A DNA stretch of 64,000 bases from Rufibacter roseus. GTDB lineage: Bacteria; Bacteroidota; Bacteroidia; Cytophagales; Hymenobacteraceae. How positions within the stretch are numbered: position 1 is the stretch's first letter; each line of letters begins with the position of its first letter. Shown here one piece after another: positions 1 to 7,957 of the stretch. The notes under the pieces were generated by a model, which was given only the letters and a program-made list of their open reading frames with translations, searched no databases and was not told the DNA's origin. The stretch lies in contig NZ_LRML01000008.1 of the NCBI RefSeq assembly GCF_001647285.1, positions 62,001-126,000 on the forward strand, read 5' to 3'. A program made the translations under genes and the position numbers.

Positions 1-1
1 T

Positions 2-223
2 TTCTACGTTATTATGGGGGTATTCTCCCAAGAAGGATACGCTGAAAGAAACCAGAAGCAGTTGCAAAGAAAAGGCTATGACGCCAAAATTCTGCAGCCT
101 TCTCATGACACTAAACGTGACCGGGTATCGGTAGCGGATTTTGCCACCGCTCAGGAGGCGCAGAACGCCTTGCCGGAACTCCGGAATAAGATTAACAATG
201 AACTTTGGGTATTTAACTATTAA
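2..223 (+). CDS. SPOR-domain protein, 3' end only
   Basis: The frame is already open at the first bases, so the gene starts upstream and only about 73 C-terminal residues are visible. They read as a SPOR (peptidoglycan-binding) repeat: FYVIMGVFSQEGYAERNQ, then LQRKGYDAKIL and a second half ending ELWVFNY. SPOR domains bind denuded glycan strands, usually at division sites, in secreted or membrane-anchored proteins. An internal ATG at 14 could be mistaken for the start, but the residues before it already fit the domain. The stop is one base away from the exbB start, which suggests co-transcription. The N-terminal part and so the full function cannot be judged here. Confidence 0.75.
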   Translation, partial: FYVIMGVFSQEGYAERNQKQLQRKGYDAKILQPSHDTKRDRVSVADFATAQEAQNALPELRNKINNELWVFNY

Positions 224-224
224 C

Positions 225-929
225 ATGAAGTCACTACTGCTCCAGTTTACGAACACTGCCGCCGCAGATACTACTGCCACCGCGGCAGGCGCTGAAACTG
301 CTCAAGAATCTATTTCGCTGCTGGATCTGGCCATGAATGGCGGGTGGGCTATGATTCCACTGGTTCTTTTATCATTAGTGGCCATTTACATTTTCGTAGA
401 GCGCTATCTTACTATTAAGAAAGCCTCTCAGAACCCAGCAGGTTTTGTGCAGCGCCTGAAGAGCCTGGTTTTAGCCGGTGATGTGCAAGGCGCCAAAATG
501 CTGTGCGCCCAAACCAATTCACCCATTTCCAGAATGCTGGAGAAAGGGATCTCAAAAATAGGTCAGCCCCTGAACAACATTGAAGCCTCTATTGAAAACG
601 TAGGTAAAATTGAAATTGCCAACCTTGAGAAAAACCTTTCTGGTTTGGCAACGGTGGCCGGTGCCGCTCCAATGCTGGGCTTTCTGGGTACAGTAACGGG
701 TATGATTGGTGCCTTCATTGCCATTGCCCAGGCCGAGGGTTCTGTTAGTCCGCAGTTATTATCTGGCGGTATTTATGAAGCCATGGTCACAACCGCTACC
801 GGTCTTATTATCGGGTTACCAGCTTACGTGGGGTATAACTTCTTGGTGTCTAAAATTGACAGCATTGTGCATGACATGGAGTACAGCTCCATAGAATTTA
901 TTGATTTACTTCAGGAACCGCAAGCCTAA
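225..929 (+). CDS. exbB: ExbB/TolQ/MotA-family proton channel protein
   Basis: A 234-residue inner-membrane protein of the ExbB/TolQ family, which with ExbD forms the proton channel that energises TonB or Tol systems. Three membrane segments are visible, near residues 40-62, 135-165 and 182-205. The last two carry the family pattern (VAGAAPMLGFLGTVTGMIGAF and YEAMVTTATGLIIGLPAY). The start was taken at 225 (MKSLLLQF), directly after the SPOR gene; an upstream in-frame extension to 141 would overlap that gene and adds nothing conserved. The stop overlaps the exbD start by one base, so the two are translationally coupled. ExbB and TolQ cannot be told apart with certainty, but the following exbD-tonB pair favours ExbB. 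Confidence 0.92.
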   Translation: MKSLLLQFTNTAAADTTATAAGAETAQESISLLDLAMNGGWAMIPLVLLSLVAIYIFVERYLTIKKASQNPAGFVQRLKSLVLAGDVQGAKMLCAQTNSPISRMLEKGISKIGQPLNNIEASIENVGKIEIANLEKNLSGLATVAGAAPMLGFLGTVTGMIGAFIAIAQAEGSVSPQLLSGGIYEAMVTTATGLIIGLPAYVGYNFLVSKIDSIVHDMEYSSIEFIDLLQEPQA

Positions 930-1327
930 TGAATTTACGTTCTAAAAACAGAGTCAACCCAGATTTCAACATGTCCTCTATGACGGACATTATCTTTCTG
1001 TTGTTGATTTTCTTCATGCTTACTTCCAGCTTTGTGGTACCTACCGGTATGCCCGTTAATTTACCGTCCAGCAAGTCGGGTGGTAAGGTTATGCAAAAGG
1101 TAACGGTTTCCATTAATGAGGACTTACAGGTGCAGGTAAATGAAAAGCAATCATCGCTTGAAACCTTAGAGGCTGACCTGGCGCAGGCGCTGGCTGGAAC
1201 TGAAGAGGGGCAAGGGGTTGTTCTATTGAACGTAGACAAAGCCGTGCCCGTAGAACACTTTGTAAGAGCGGCCGGAATTGCCAATGAATTGAAAGCAAAA
1301 GTGTCAATTGGCACTGTTGTTGACTAA
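929..1327 (+). CDS. exbD: ExbD/TolR-family biopolymer transport protein
   Basis: A 132-residue protein with one N-terminal membrane helix (about residues 20-38, TDIIFLLLIFFMLTSSF) and a small periplasmic domain, the ExbD/TolR layout. Asp20 at the start of the helix matches the conserved aspartate used for proton transfer in this family. The periplasmic part (VTVSINEDLQVQVNEK onward) has the usual ExbD fold pattern, and the length is normal. The gene overlaps exbB by one base and is followed ten bases later by the tonB-like gene, so the three very probably form one operon that powers TonB-dependent receptors such as the one at 7958. Confidence 0.92.
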   Translation: MNLRSKNRVNPDFNMSSMTDIIFLLLIFFMLTSSFVVPTGMPVNLPSSKSGGKVMQKVTVSINEDLQVQVNEKQSSLETLEADLAQALAGTEEGQGVVLLNVDKAVPVEHFVRAAGIANELKAKVSIGTVVD

Positions 1328-1336
1328 GAATTAACC

Positions 1337-2191
1337 ATGATAGCAGTTACCCCACAAGAACAAAAGAACAAGCGTATTGCTGCCGGTGTGAGCCTGGCAA
1401 TACACATCCTGTTGCTTTTATTTCTGTTTTGGATGCTGGTGTGGCAAGAAGAAAACCCGCCACAGCAAATAGGGGGAATTGAAATGTCTTTTGGTACCAC
1501 TGATGCCGGAGGGGGTGAAGTGCATAGCAAAGCTACTCCCAATGAATCTAAGAACACAGAAGATAGCCGACCACCTGCCGAAGCCGAAAAAGTAACGCCA
1601 CAGCCAGAGGTAGTGCCGGTGACGCAGCCCACTCCGCAACCACAGGTTGAAAAAGTGGTGACTACTTCACAGGAGTCGCCGGTAGTGGTAAAAGAAGAGC
1701 CAAAGCCTCAGCCCAAACCAGAGCCGAAAGAAGAGGTAAAGAAAGTAGATAGCCGTGCCATGATGCCAGTGAAGTCAAAAGACGGTGGCGGTAACGGTAC
1801 CGACGGAAAGAGCAACAACCCAACCGGAAATAACAACGGCGAGGAAGGCAAAACGGGTGACAAAGGTAATCCGGCCGGACTTTACCCTGGAACTAAAACA
1901 GGAGCCGGAGGCAGTGGCGGTGGACCGTTAAATATGCCAGGCTGGCGTTTTGACTTAGAACCCCGCACCGACCCATATAACAATGAAACCGGCAAAGTGG
2001 TGTTTCAGGTTAAAATTGACGCAGACGGTGAAATTATTGCCCTTGATGTAATGGAAAGTAACGTCAGCGCAAAGGTTGTGAACTGGTACCGTTCTGAAGT
2101 AAGGAAAACCTCTTTCTCTAGAATCAGAAATGGCGGCAACAACAACGAAGGCGCCACCGGAACCATTACCTTTATCATCAGATCAAGATAA
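1337..2191 (+). CDS. TonB-family energy transducer
   Basis: A 284-residue TonB-like protein. It has a short cytoplasmic start and a membrane helix (about residues 14-36, AAGVSLAIHILLLLFLFWML) that contains a histidine, as in the TonB SHLS helix. A Pro/Glu/Lys-rich spacer (about 65-140) and a Gly/Asn-rich linker (about 150-205) follow. The C-terminal region ends with VFQVKIDADGEIIALDVMES, the TonB C-terminal pattern that contacts receptor TonB boxes. Immediate position behind exbB and exbD supports the role. The unusually long low-complexity linker would span the periplasm. Because several TonB paralogues are common in this phylum, no specific symbol is given. The 3' end overlaps the longest possible folC frame. 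Confidence 0.85.
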   Translation: MIAVTPQEQKNKRIAAGVSLAIHILLLLFLFWMLVWQEENPPQQIGGIEMSFGTTDAGGGEVHSKATPNESKNTEDSRPPAEAEKVTPQPEVVPVTQPTPQPQVEKVVTTSQESPVVVKEEPKPQPKPEPKEEVKKVDSRAMMPVKSKDGGGNGTDGKSNNPTGNNNGEEGKTGDKGNPAGLYPGTKTGAGGSGGGPLNMPGWRFDLEPRTDPYNNETGKVVFQVKIDADGEIIALDVMESNVSAKVVNWYRSEVRKTSFSRIRNGGNNNEGATGTITFIIRSR

Positions 2192-2207
2192 CAAAACCTA
2201 CTTCTTC

Positions 2208-3500
2208 GTGACTTACGAGCAAGCTTTAGAATACTTATTCCAGCAGTTGCCGATGTTTCACCGCATCGGCAACGCTGCTTTTAAGAAGAGCCTAGACAAT
2301 ATTCTGGCGCTTTCCAAATCGCTGGATAATCCCCATCAAAAATTTAAATCGGTGCACGTGGCGGGCACCAATGGTAAGGGAAGCTCTTCTTCCATGTTGG
2401 CGTCTATTTTACAGGCAGCCGGGTACAAAACCGGATTATACACCTCACCGCACCTAAAGGATTTTACCGAACGGATACGCGTAAATGGTGAAATGATAAG
2501 CCAGGAAAAAGTAGCATGGTTCACAGAGCAGCACATGACACTGTTTGACCAGATAAAGCCCTCTTTTTTTGAGATGAATGTAGCGCTCGCTTTTCAGCAC
2601 TTCGCTGAGGAGGCAGTAGATATAGCCGTAGTGGAAGTAGGTTTGGGAGGAAGATTAGATTCAACCAACATCATTACACCGCTGGTGTCTCTGATCACCA
2701 GTATTGGTCTTGATCACCAGTCTTTGTTGGGTAATACATTGCCTGAAATAGCTTGCGAAAAAGCGGGTATTATCAAGTCAGGTGTGCCGGTGGTGATAAG
2801 CAAAACTCAGCCAGAAGTTTCTTCTGTTTTTGAGAAAAAGAGCCAGGAAACAGAAAGTCTACTCACCTTTGCTGATCAGAAATATGAACTAGAACGCATT
2901 GGTACCTCTGAATGGAATGCGCTGTATTCAGTTAAACGAGAATGCGAAATATGGTTGGAGAATCTTGAGGTTTCACTACTGGGGAACTACCAAAAAGCAA
3001 ATTTACCTGGTGTGCTCGCCACGGTAGAAGAACTGAGAAATCAGAACTATCAAATCACCGAGAATCATATCAGAGAAGGGTTGAAAAATATTCAGGCTCT
3101 TACCGGTTTAAAAGGCCGATGGCAAGTACTGAAGCAGGAGCCCCTTACCCTCTGCGACACTGGTCATAACATTGACGGCATCAGAGAAGTGGTGACTCAG
3201 CTTATAGGTCTAAAACCGAAGCAGGTACACTTTGTTTTCGGAGCCACTAACGATAAAGACATCACCAGTGTCCTACGCCTGTTGCCAGTATCTTTCCGGT
3301 ATTATTTCTGCCAGGCTCAGATACCCAGAGCCCTTCCGGTACAGCAACTGCATGAAGAGGCGCAGTATGCCGGTTTAAAAGGCCATGCGTACCCTACGGT
3401 GGAAGACGCTCTGATTGCCGCTAAAACCTATGCCTTGCCAGATGAGGTTATTTTCATTGGCGGCAGTACCTTTGTGGTGGCAGAAATTCCTGAATTATAG
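2208..3500 (+). CDS. folC: Bifunctional folylpolyglutamate synthase/dihydrofolate synthase
   Basis: Encodes a Mur-ligase-type enzyme that joins glutamate to dihydropteroate and extends polyglutamate tails on folates, in the cytoplasm. Visible motifs are the P-loop VAGTNGKGSSSSM, the SPHLKDFTERIRVNG stretch, the VEVGLGGRLDSTN motif and the C-terminal domain LCDTGHNIDGI. The start is set at the GTG at 2208, giving VTYEQALEYLFQQLPMF, which matches the usual N-terminus. The open frame reaches back to 2130, but those residues overlap the tonB gene and look like out-of-frame TonB sequence. With this start the protein has 430 residues, normal for the family. trmB follows three bases later. Confidence 0.93.
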   Translation: MTYEQALEYLFQQLPMFHRIGNAAFKKSLDNILALSKSLDNPHQKFKSVHVAGTNGKGSSSSMLASILQAAGYKTGLYTSPHLKDFTERIRVNGEMISQEKVAWFTEQHMTLFDQIKPSFFEMNVALAFQHFAEEAVDIAVVEVGLGGRLDSTNIITPLVSLITSIGLDHQSLLGNTLPEIACEKAGIIKSGVPVVISKTQPEVSSVFEKKSQETESLLTFADQKYELERIGTSEWNALYSVKRECEIWLENLEVSLLGNYQKANLPGVLATVEELRNQNYQITENHIREGLKNIQALTGLKGRWQVLKQEPLTLCDTGHNIDGIREVVTQLIGLKPKQVHFVFGATNDKDITSVLRLLPVSFRYYFCQAQIPRALPVQQLHEEAQYAGLKGHAYPTVEDALIAAKTYALPDEVIFIGGSTFVVAEIPEL

Positions 3501-3503
3501 TTA

Positions 3504-4157
3504 ATGGGCAGAGGCAAACTAGAGAAATTTGCGGTAAACGCAACCCGTGCCAATATTGTAGAGCCGGGCAAAGAGAATTACGAACAATTGAAAGGCCGTT
3601 GGAACAGCGACTTTTTTCAAAAAGAGCAACCATTGGTGCTGGAAGTAGGCTGCGGAAAAGGTGAATATACCATAGGCATGGCCCAGCTTTACCCTCATAA
3701 AAACTTCATCGGCATTGATATTAAAGGCAACCGCATTTGGAAGGGGAGCTCTTTGGCCATAGAAGCCGGATTAACCAACGTGGGCTTTCTTCGCATTTTT
3801 ATTGAAGACCTGGAAAAGCATTTCGAAGAGAACGAGGTAGACGAAATCTGGATTACGTTTCCTGACCCGCGCCCCCGCAAAAGAGACATCAAACGCAGGC
3901 TAACCTCACCGCGTTTCCTGGAGATGTATGAGCGTATTTTAAAACCCGGGGGAAAGCTCCACCTCAAAACAGATAGCCACTCCCTATTTGAATATTCTCT
4001 GGAGGTACTGGAAGAGCGAAAAGCCAAAAACCTGCTCCACACATGGGACCTTTACCAATCTGACCTGCAGGAGCACACCATGGGCATTTACACTACCTTC
4101 GAAAAGACATACCTGGAACAGAATGTGCCGATAAAATATCTGCAGGTTACTGTTTAG
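3504..4157 (+). CDS. trmB: tRNA (guanine-N7)-methyltransferase
   Basis: A 217-residue SAM-dependent methyltransferase that makes m7G46 in the variable loop of tRNAs. The SAM-binding motif is LEVGCGKGEYTIGMA. The substrate-recognition signature typical of TrmB is clear in ITFPDPRPRKRDIKRRLTSP, followed by FLEMYERILKPGGKLHLKTD. Length is normal. It lies three bases after folC and in the same direction, so co-transcription is likely. It converges on the TrpF-like gene, with a word-repeat/palindrome block between the two stops. Confidence 0.94.
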   Translation: MGRGKLEKFAVNATRANIVEPGKENYEQLKGRWNSDFFQKEQPLVLEVGCGKGEYTIGMAQLYPHKNFIGIDIKGNRIWKGSSLAIEAGLTNVGFLRIFIEDLEKHFEENEVDEIWITFPDPRPRKRDIKRRLTSPRFLEMYERILKPGGKLHLKTDSHSLFEYSLEVLEERKAKNLLHTWDLYQSDLQEHTMGIYTTFEKTYLEQNVPIKYLQVTV

Positions 4158-4158
4158 A

Positions 4159-4322
4159 TTTTAGAAGTAAGACACAAGAAGTTAGACACAGGATTTCACA
4201 AATGATCCTACACCACGAGAGCCGTTTTGGGGGCAGTATTTCATTAAAATCTGCCCAAAGCAGCTCTGTGGTAAATAACTAATTTTAAAAATCTTGTGTC
4301 CTAAATCTTGAGTCCTGTGTCC
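4159..4322. repeat. Degenerate word-repeat block with inverted arms
   Basis: The gap between the convergent trmB and TrpF-like genes is almost filled by this block. The left arm (4159-4192) is built from AAGACACAAGA and TTAGACACAGG words. The right arm (4289-4322) is built from the complementary words TCTTGTGTCCTAA and CCTGTGTCC. The arms are related by word content rather than base-for-base. A palindrome sits in the centre. The same vocabulary recurs at 15181, 17690, 18481 and 18633. Confidence 0.7.
4212..4272. repeat. Long imperfect palindrome between convergent genes
   Basis: A hairpin with arms ACCACGAGAGC...GGGGGCAG and CTGCCCAAAG...CTGTGGT around an A/T loop. Its middle (GTTTTGGG ... 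CCAAAG) resembles the dispersed CTGTTTT-type palindromes, so it is probably a diverged copy. It could also stop transcription from both sides, although no clear T-run follows on either strand. Confidence 0.6.
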
Positions 4323-4326
4323 TTTT

Positions 4327-4947
4327 CTAATCCTCCAGCTGCTCAAAAATCTCTTCTAGGTCATCAAAGTTTTTGAAGCCTGGTCTTATTTCTTCGCCGC
4401 CTTTTAAGGCAATACCGGCAGGGTGAATTTTATCTAAAGCTTCACGGGTGTTTTCTTTGTTTAGCCCGAAGCCTAAAATAATAGGATACTTTTTCGCTAA
4501 ATCTCTGATGAACTTATAGTTGGTTTCATCAATAGAATTAAAATCCTCAGAATCAATTAAGAAATACTCCACGTGATGGTGATAGAGCTCCAACAGGCCA
4601 CTAAGGTTTTCTTCTACGGTGTCTTTGTCAATGAGCACGCGCAGAATGATGGGCAGGGGCAACTCATCCAATTCCTCGATCAGGTAGAGGCTGTTGAGCT
4701 GCAGCATGTCTACTTTATACTGCAGAAGCAACTCTTCCACCTCTTGCGTGGGTAGTTCCTGTACTTCTCCTACCAATTTTACGCCAGAAATCCAGCCCGC
4801 TATTTCTTTAAAGGATTCTGGAGTGATGTATTGAGGTTGGTTCTGCTGCAGTTTGAAGCCTAACATTTCTACACCCATTCCGGCGCAGTAGCGGGCATCA
4901 GAAAGGTTAGTAATTTGGTTGACAAGAACAATTGTACTTAAAGCCAT
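4327..4947 (-). CDS. TrpF-like TIM-barrel paralogue without the catalytic cysteine
   Basis: A 206-residue protein with the outline of phosphoribosylanthranilate isomerase: ITNLSDARYCAGMGVEMLGF near the start, FLIDS near residue 132, ILGFGLNKEN and the phosphate-binding-like GIALKGGEEIRPGFKNF at the end. The normal K-[VI]-C-G motif at the first strand is replaced by LVNQ, so the position of the general-base cysteine is Asn10. The usual QLHG-x-E motif is QLNSLY. Asp132 at the general-acid position is kept. A complete trpF with Cys11 lies in the trp operon at 45633, so this paralogue is probably not the TrpF enzyme of the cell. It stands alone, convergent with trmB. Its function is unknown. Confidence 0.75.
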   Translation of the reverse strand: MALSTIVLVNQITNLSDARYCAGMGVEMLGFKLQQNQPQYITPESFKEIAGWISGVKLVGEVQELPTQEVEELLLQYKVDMLQLNSLYLIEELDELPLPIILRVLIDKDTVEENLSGLLELYHHHVEYFLIDSEDFNSIDETNYKFIRDLAKKYPIILGFGLNKENTREALDKIHPAGIALKGGEEIRPGFKNFDDLEEIFEQLED

Positions 4948-4948
4948 G

Positions 4949-4990
4949 GTTTTTTACTTGTTTTTCTGAAAACAGAGGAAAAACGTGCTG
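4949..4990. repeat. Dispersed ~40-bp palindrome copy
   Basis: Diverged copy of the CTGTTTT/AAAACAG palindrome, seen as GTTTTTTACTTG and TTTTTCTGAAAACAGAGG. It begins two bases upstream of the start codon of the minus-strand TrpF-like gene, so it would form the 5' end of that transcript or sit inside its promoter. Confidence 0.6.
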
Positions 4991-5172
4991 TTTTCGGTTC
5001 AAATGTAAAGCGTTTAGGAAATAAAATAGTGTTGGCGCAACAATAAATTTACTTTACCTAAAGACTAAATGGGTTCTTTGACTTCTTTAAACTTATTTAA
5101 GTGGGTTAGGGTTTAGCAAAGTATACTGTAAGTGCTTGATCATCAGAGGGAGGTAAAGCCTGGTAAAATCAC

Positions 5173-5180
5173 TATATTTG
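5173..5180 (+). promoter_or_regulatory. Bacteroidota -7 box for mnmA
   Basis: TATATTTG fits the TAnnTTTG -7 element of the primary sigma factor in Bacteroidota. It is 45 bases before the mnmA ATG. No TTG stands 19 bases upstream, so only half of the promoter is supported. Confidence 0.5.
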
Positions 5181-5225
5181 CACATGTTTTCGGCGGGACT
5201 GTGAATCCCGTTTAATTTAGAAAAA

Positions 5226-6332
5226 ATGAGTTCAAAAGGAAGAGTATTGGTCGCTATGAGTGGCGGCATTGATTCCTCGGTGGCGGCTGTATTGCTCCAC
5301 GAGCAGGGATATGAAGTAGTGGGCATGACCATGAAAACCTGGGACTACTCCAGTTCCGGGGGAAGTAAAAAAGAAACAGGCTGCTGCAGCCTTGATTCCA
5401 TCAACGACGCCCGCGACATTGCCGTGCAGTTGGGTTTTCCGCATTACATTATTGACATCAGGGAAGAATTCGGTGATTATGTCATCAACCATTTCACCGA
5501 TGAATACATTGCCGGCCGTACCCCTAACCCTTGTGTGCTTTGCAACACCCACATTAAATGGGATGCTCTGTTGCGTAGGGCCGACAAATTAGGCTGTGAT
5601 TTTATAGCCACCGGACATTACGCCAACATACGTGAGGAAAACGGTCGCTTTGTAATTTCCAAAGGGAAAGACCACAACAAAGACCAGTCTTACGCGCTGT
5701 GGGGCATCTCGCAGGAGAGCTTGAGCCGTACTATTTTCCCGTTAGGGCACCTGCACAAGACTGAGATTCGGCAAATGGCCATGGACCGTGGGTTTGATGC
5801 CTTAGTGAAGAAAGCAGAGAGCTATGAAATCTGCTTTATTCCGGACAACGACTACCGTGGTTTTTTAAAACGCAGAGTGCCTACTTTGCAGGCTGAAGTG
5901 GCCGGAGGCGAATTTGTTCTGGAAGACGGAACCGTAGTTGGCAAGCATGAAGGGTACCCGTTTTACACCATTGGGCAACGGAAAGGCTTGGGTGTGGCTC
6001 TAGGTTATCCGGCTTTTGTAACCAGAATAGAGAAAGATACGAATAGGGTAGTGCTGGGCAATTACGAGCAGCTGGCTAAGAACGGTATGAACGTAGGTAA
6101 ACTAAGCATGGTGAAGTACGAGAACTTGCATGGCTTACCTACTGAAACTGTAACCAAAGTGCGCTACAATGACCCGGGTACCGCTGCTACTATTGAGCAG
6201 GTAGGCGATAGAATGCTGGTGCAGTTCCATGCCGGTGTAAACGCCATAGCACCTGGTCAGGCCGCCGTTTTCTATGAAGGCGACGACGTGATTGGCGGCG
6301 GTTGGATTGAAACCAGCTTCAACTTAGACTAA
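5226..6332 (+). CDS. mnmA: tRNA-specific 2-thiouridylase
   Basis: A 368-residue MnmA. This enzyme places the 2-thio group on U34 of tRNAs for Lys, Glu and Gln, using ATP and a persulfide relay. The N-terminal PP-loop AMSGGIDSSVAA binds ATP. The two redox-active cysteines are present in NPCVLCNTHIKW and in SYEICFIPDNDY. IATGHYA and KDHNKDQSYALW are further family motifs, and the C-terminal beta-barrel is complete. The family's usual valine is isoleucine in the PP-loop (SGGIDSS), a conservative change. The gene has its own -7 box and is followed 16 bases later by a lipoprotein gene. Confidence 0.95.
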   Translation: MSSKGRVLVAMSGGIDSSVAAVLLHEQGYEVVGMTMKTWDYSSSGGSKKETGCCSLDSINDARDIAVQLGFPHYIIDIREEFGDYVINHFTDEYIAGRTPNPCVLCNTHIKWDALLRRADKLGCDFIATGHYANIREENGRFVISKGKDHNKDQSYALWGISQESLSRTIFPLGHLHKTEIRQMAMDRGFDALVKKAESYEICFIPDNDYRGFLKRRVPTLQAEVAGGEFVLEDGTVVGKHEGYPFYTIGQRKGLGVALGYPAFVTRIEKDTNRVVLGNYEQLAKNGMNVGKLSMVKYENLHGLPTETVTKVRYNDPGTAATIEQVGDRMLVQFHAGVNAIAPGQAAVFYEGDDVIGGGWIETSFNLD

Positions 6333-6348
6333 GGGTCTACAACATAAA

Positions 6349-7056
6349 ATGAAAAAGCTACTCTCTCTTTTGGTACTGCTGTCGGTTTTTCTTTCTTCCT
6401 GTGAGGACGAAGTAATCACCCTAGACCCTGACAAAACAGGCCATGCCTACTATCCGTTGGAAGTGGGGCACTACTGGGTGTTTTCTATCACAGAAACCAC
6501 CTATAGAAACAATGTAGGGCAAACAACGGAGTTTCAGATAAGAGAGAGAATAGACGAAACCACAGTTGACCAAAGCGGAAGAGAATGGTACCGCGTAGAG
6601 ATAAGCCGGAGAGAAAATGAATCGGATAGGTGGAAAGTGCAGGACGTAATGCTGCTGTCAAAATCTGCATCTGACTTCAGAATAACTAAAAACAACCAAA
6701 CGCTGGTGCACATGGTGTACCCAGCCCAGAATGGGAAGACATGGATTTATAATCCTTTGAATACCAGTGAAACAAAGGAATTCTACTCCTATGAAAAAAT
6801 AGGCGATTCGTTCAGTATGGGTAGTAATACCTATGACAACACGTTAACCATTGTACAGGCCGATACGGTAAACCTTTTGTTTCTGAATGAAAAGCATGAG
6901 GTTCTGAGCTTTGGGGTAGGGCCTGTGTACAGAATGTGGCGGTCACATAAATACTGCGACGGCGACACCGGTGTTAACTGTGAGATTGGTACCGGTTACA
7001 TTGTTACCGGAACCGAGCGTGAAGAAGTTTTGATAGAAACTGGTGTAGAAGATTAA
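6349..7056 (+). CDS. Lipoprotein of unknown function
   Basis: A 235-residue protein with a lipoprotein signal peptide: a Lys-Lys start, a hydrophobic stretch and the lipobox LSSC with Cys18. The acidic residues after the cysteine (EDE) are like surface-exposed lipoproteins of Bacteroidota. The mature part is rich in beta-strand patterns (YYPLEVGHYWVFSITETTY), a start seen in many unnamed Bacteroidota lipoproteins. No catalytic motif was recognised. It lies 16 bases after mnmA in the same direction and is followed by a good terminator, so it probably ends the mnmA transcript. Confidence 0.8.
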   Translation: MKKLLSLLVLLSVFLSSCEDEVITLDPDKTGHAYYPLEVGHYWVFSITETTYRNNVGQTTEFQIRERIDETTVDQSGREWYRVEISRRENESDRWKVQDVMLLSKSASDFRITKNNQTLVHMVYPAQNGKTWIYNPLNTSETKEFYSYEKIGDSFSMGSNTYDNTLTIVQADTVNLLFLNEKHEVLSFGVGPVYRMWRSHKYCDGDTGVNCEIGTGYIVTGTEREEVLIETGVED

Positions 7057-7067
7057 CCAATTACAGA

Positions 7068-7101
7068 AAGCTCTGCCGAATAAACGGCAGGGCTTTTTTT
7101 T
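7068..7101 (+). terminator. Rho-independent terminator after the lipoprotein gene
   Basis: Stem AAGCTCTGCCG / CGGCAGGGCTT with one G-T pair and a six-base loop, followed by a run of eight T. It lies 12 bases after the stop of the lipoprotein gene. Confidence 0.88.
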
Positions 7102-7180
7102 GAGTTGAGATCTTTACTTAAACACAGGTCAAACTTTCATCTGCTGCATATTCTGCACCATAGCATCAAGAGTATAGAGC

Positions 7181-7221
7181 TGCGTTTTAAGCCTGTTTTC
7201 AGGAAACTAATCCAAAAACAG
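7181..7221. repeat. Dispersed ~40-bp palindrome copy
   Basis: Copy with the segments GCGTTTTAAGCCTGTTTTC and AAACTAATCCAAAAACAG, in the gap between the lipoprotein terminator and rpe. Arms are imperfect but the order of the words is that of the family. Confidence 0.65.
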
Positions 7222-7294
7222 AAGTAAACATCTTTTGCTCATTGGTTTTTGACTTCAGAAAGTGTTGCTTTGTAGAAGTAAATTTTCTATTTCA

Positions 7295-7951
7295 ATGCCT
7301 CATTTAATTGCCCCTTCTGTGCTGGCCGCCAATTTTGGCCAGCTAGCCCAAGATGTTCAAATGCTAAACCAAAGCGCCGCTGACTGGATTCATGTGGATG
7401 TGATGGACGGCCGTTTTGTTCCGAATATATCTTTTGGTTTCCCGGTAATAGAGTCCATTCAGAAAGTTGCCCAAAAGCCAATGGATGTGCACCTCATGAT
7501 TGTGGAGCCGGAAAAGTATATTGAGCAATTCAGAGCGGTTGGGGCAGACACCATTTCTGTTCACCTGGAAGCCTGCCCGCACCTACACCGTACTTTGCAG
7601 CAAATCAAAGCCACTGGCGCCAAAGCAGGTGTAGCTCTTAACCCACATACACCCGTAACTCTTTTAGCAGATGTTATTCAAGACATTGATGTGGTGTGTA
7701 TCATGTCGGTGAACCCTGGGTTTGGTGGCCAAAAGTTCATAGAACACACGTACCGTAAAATTGAACAGCTAAAGGCGCTTCTTCTTGAAACTGGCTCTGA
7801 CTGCTTAATAGAAATAGACGGAGGTGTGAACCAGCAGAATGCACCTAAGTTATTGGCGGCTGGGGCCGATGTTTTAGTGGCTGGCTCATTTGTATTCAGT
7901 TCTGCTAACCCAGTGCAAACCATTCAGGAGCTTAAGACTATAAAAATTTAA
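7295..7951 (+). CDS. rpe: Ribulose-phosphate 3-epimerase
   Basis: A 218-residue TIM-barrel enzyme that interconverts ribulose 5-phosphate and xylulose 5-phosphate in the pentose phosphate pathway. Family motifs are APSVLAANF, HVDVMDGRFVPNISFG with the metal-binding His/Asp, DVHLMI, VNPGFGGQKF and IDGGVN. The ATG at 7295 (MPHLIAPSVL) is the natural start; an in-frame GTG at 7262 would add eleven unconserved residues. It precedes the TonB-dependent receptor gene by only six bases, which may place both on one transcript although the functions are unrelated. Confidence 0.95.
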   Translation: MPHLIAPSVLAANFGQLAQDVQMLNQSAADWIHVDVMDGRFVPNISFGFPVIESIQKVAQKPMDVHLMIVEPEKYIEQFRAVGADTISVHLEACPHLHRTLQQIKATGAKAGVALNPHTPVTLLADVIQDIDVVCIMSVNPGFGGQKFIEHTYRKIEQLKALLLETGSDCLIEIDGGVNQQNAPKLLAAGADVLVAGSFVFSSANPVQTIQELKTIKI

Positions 7952-7957
7952 AGAAAG

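Noticed and set aside
2130-2207. Upstream extension of folC
   Set aside because: Overlaps the end of the tonB gene and translates to unrelated residues; GTG at 2208 fits the family start.
4212-4272. Simple rho-independent terminator between trmB and the TrpF-like gene
   Set aside because: The hairpin is strong but lacks a T-run on both strands, so it is listed as a palindrome instead.
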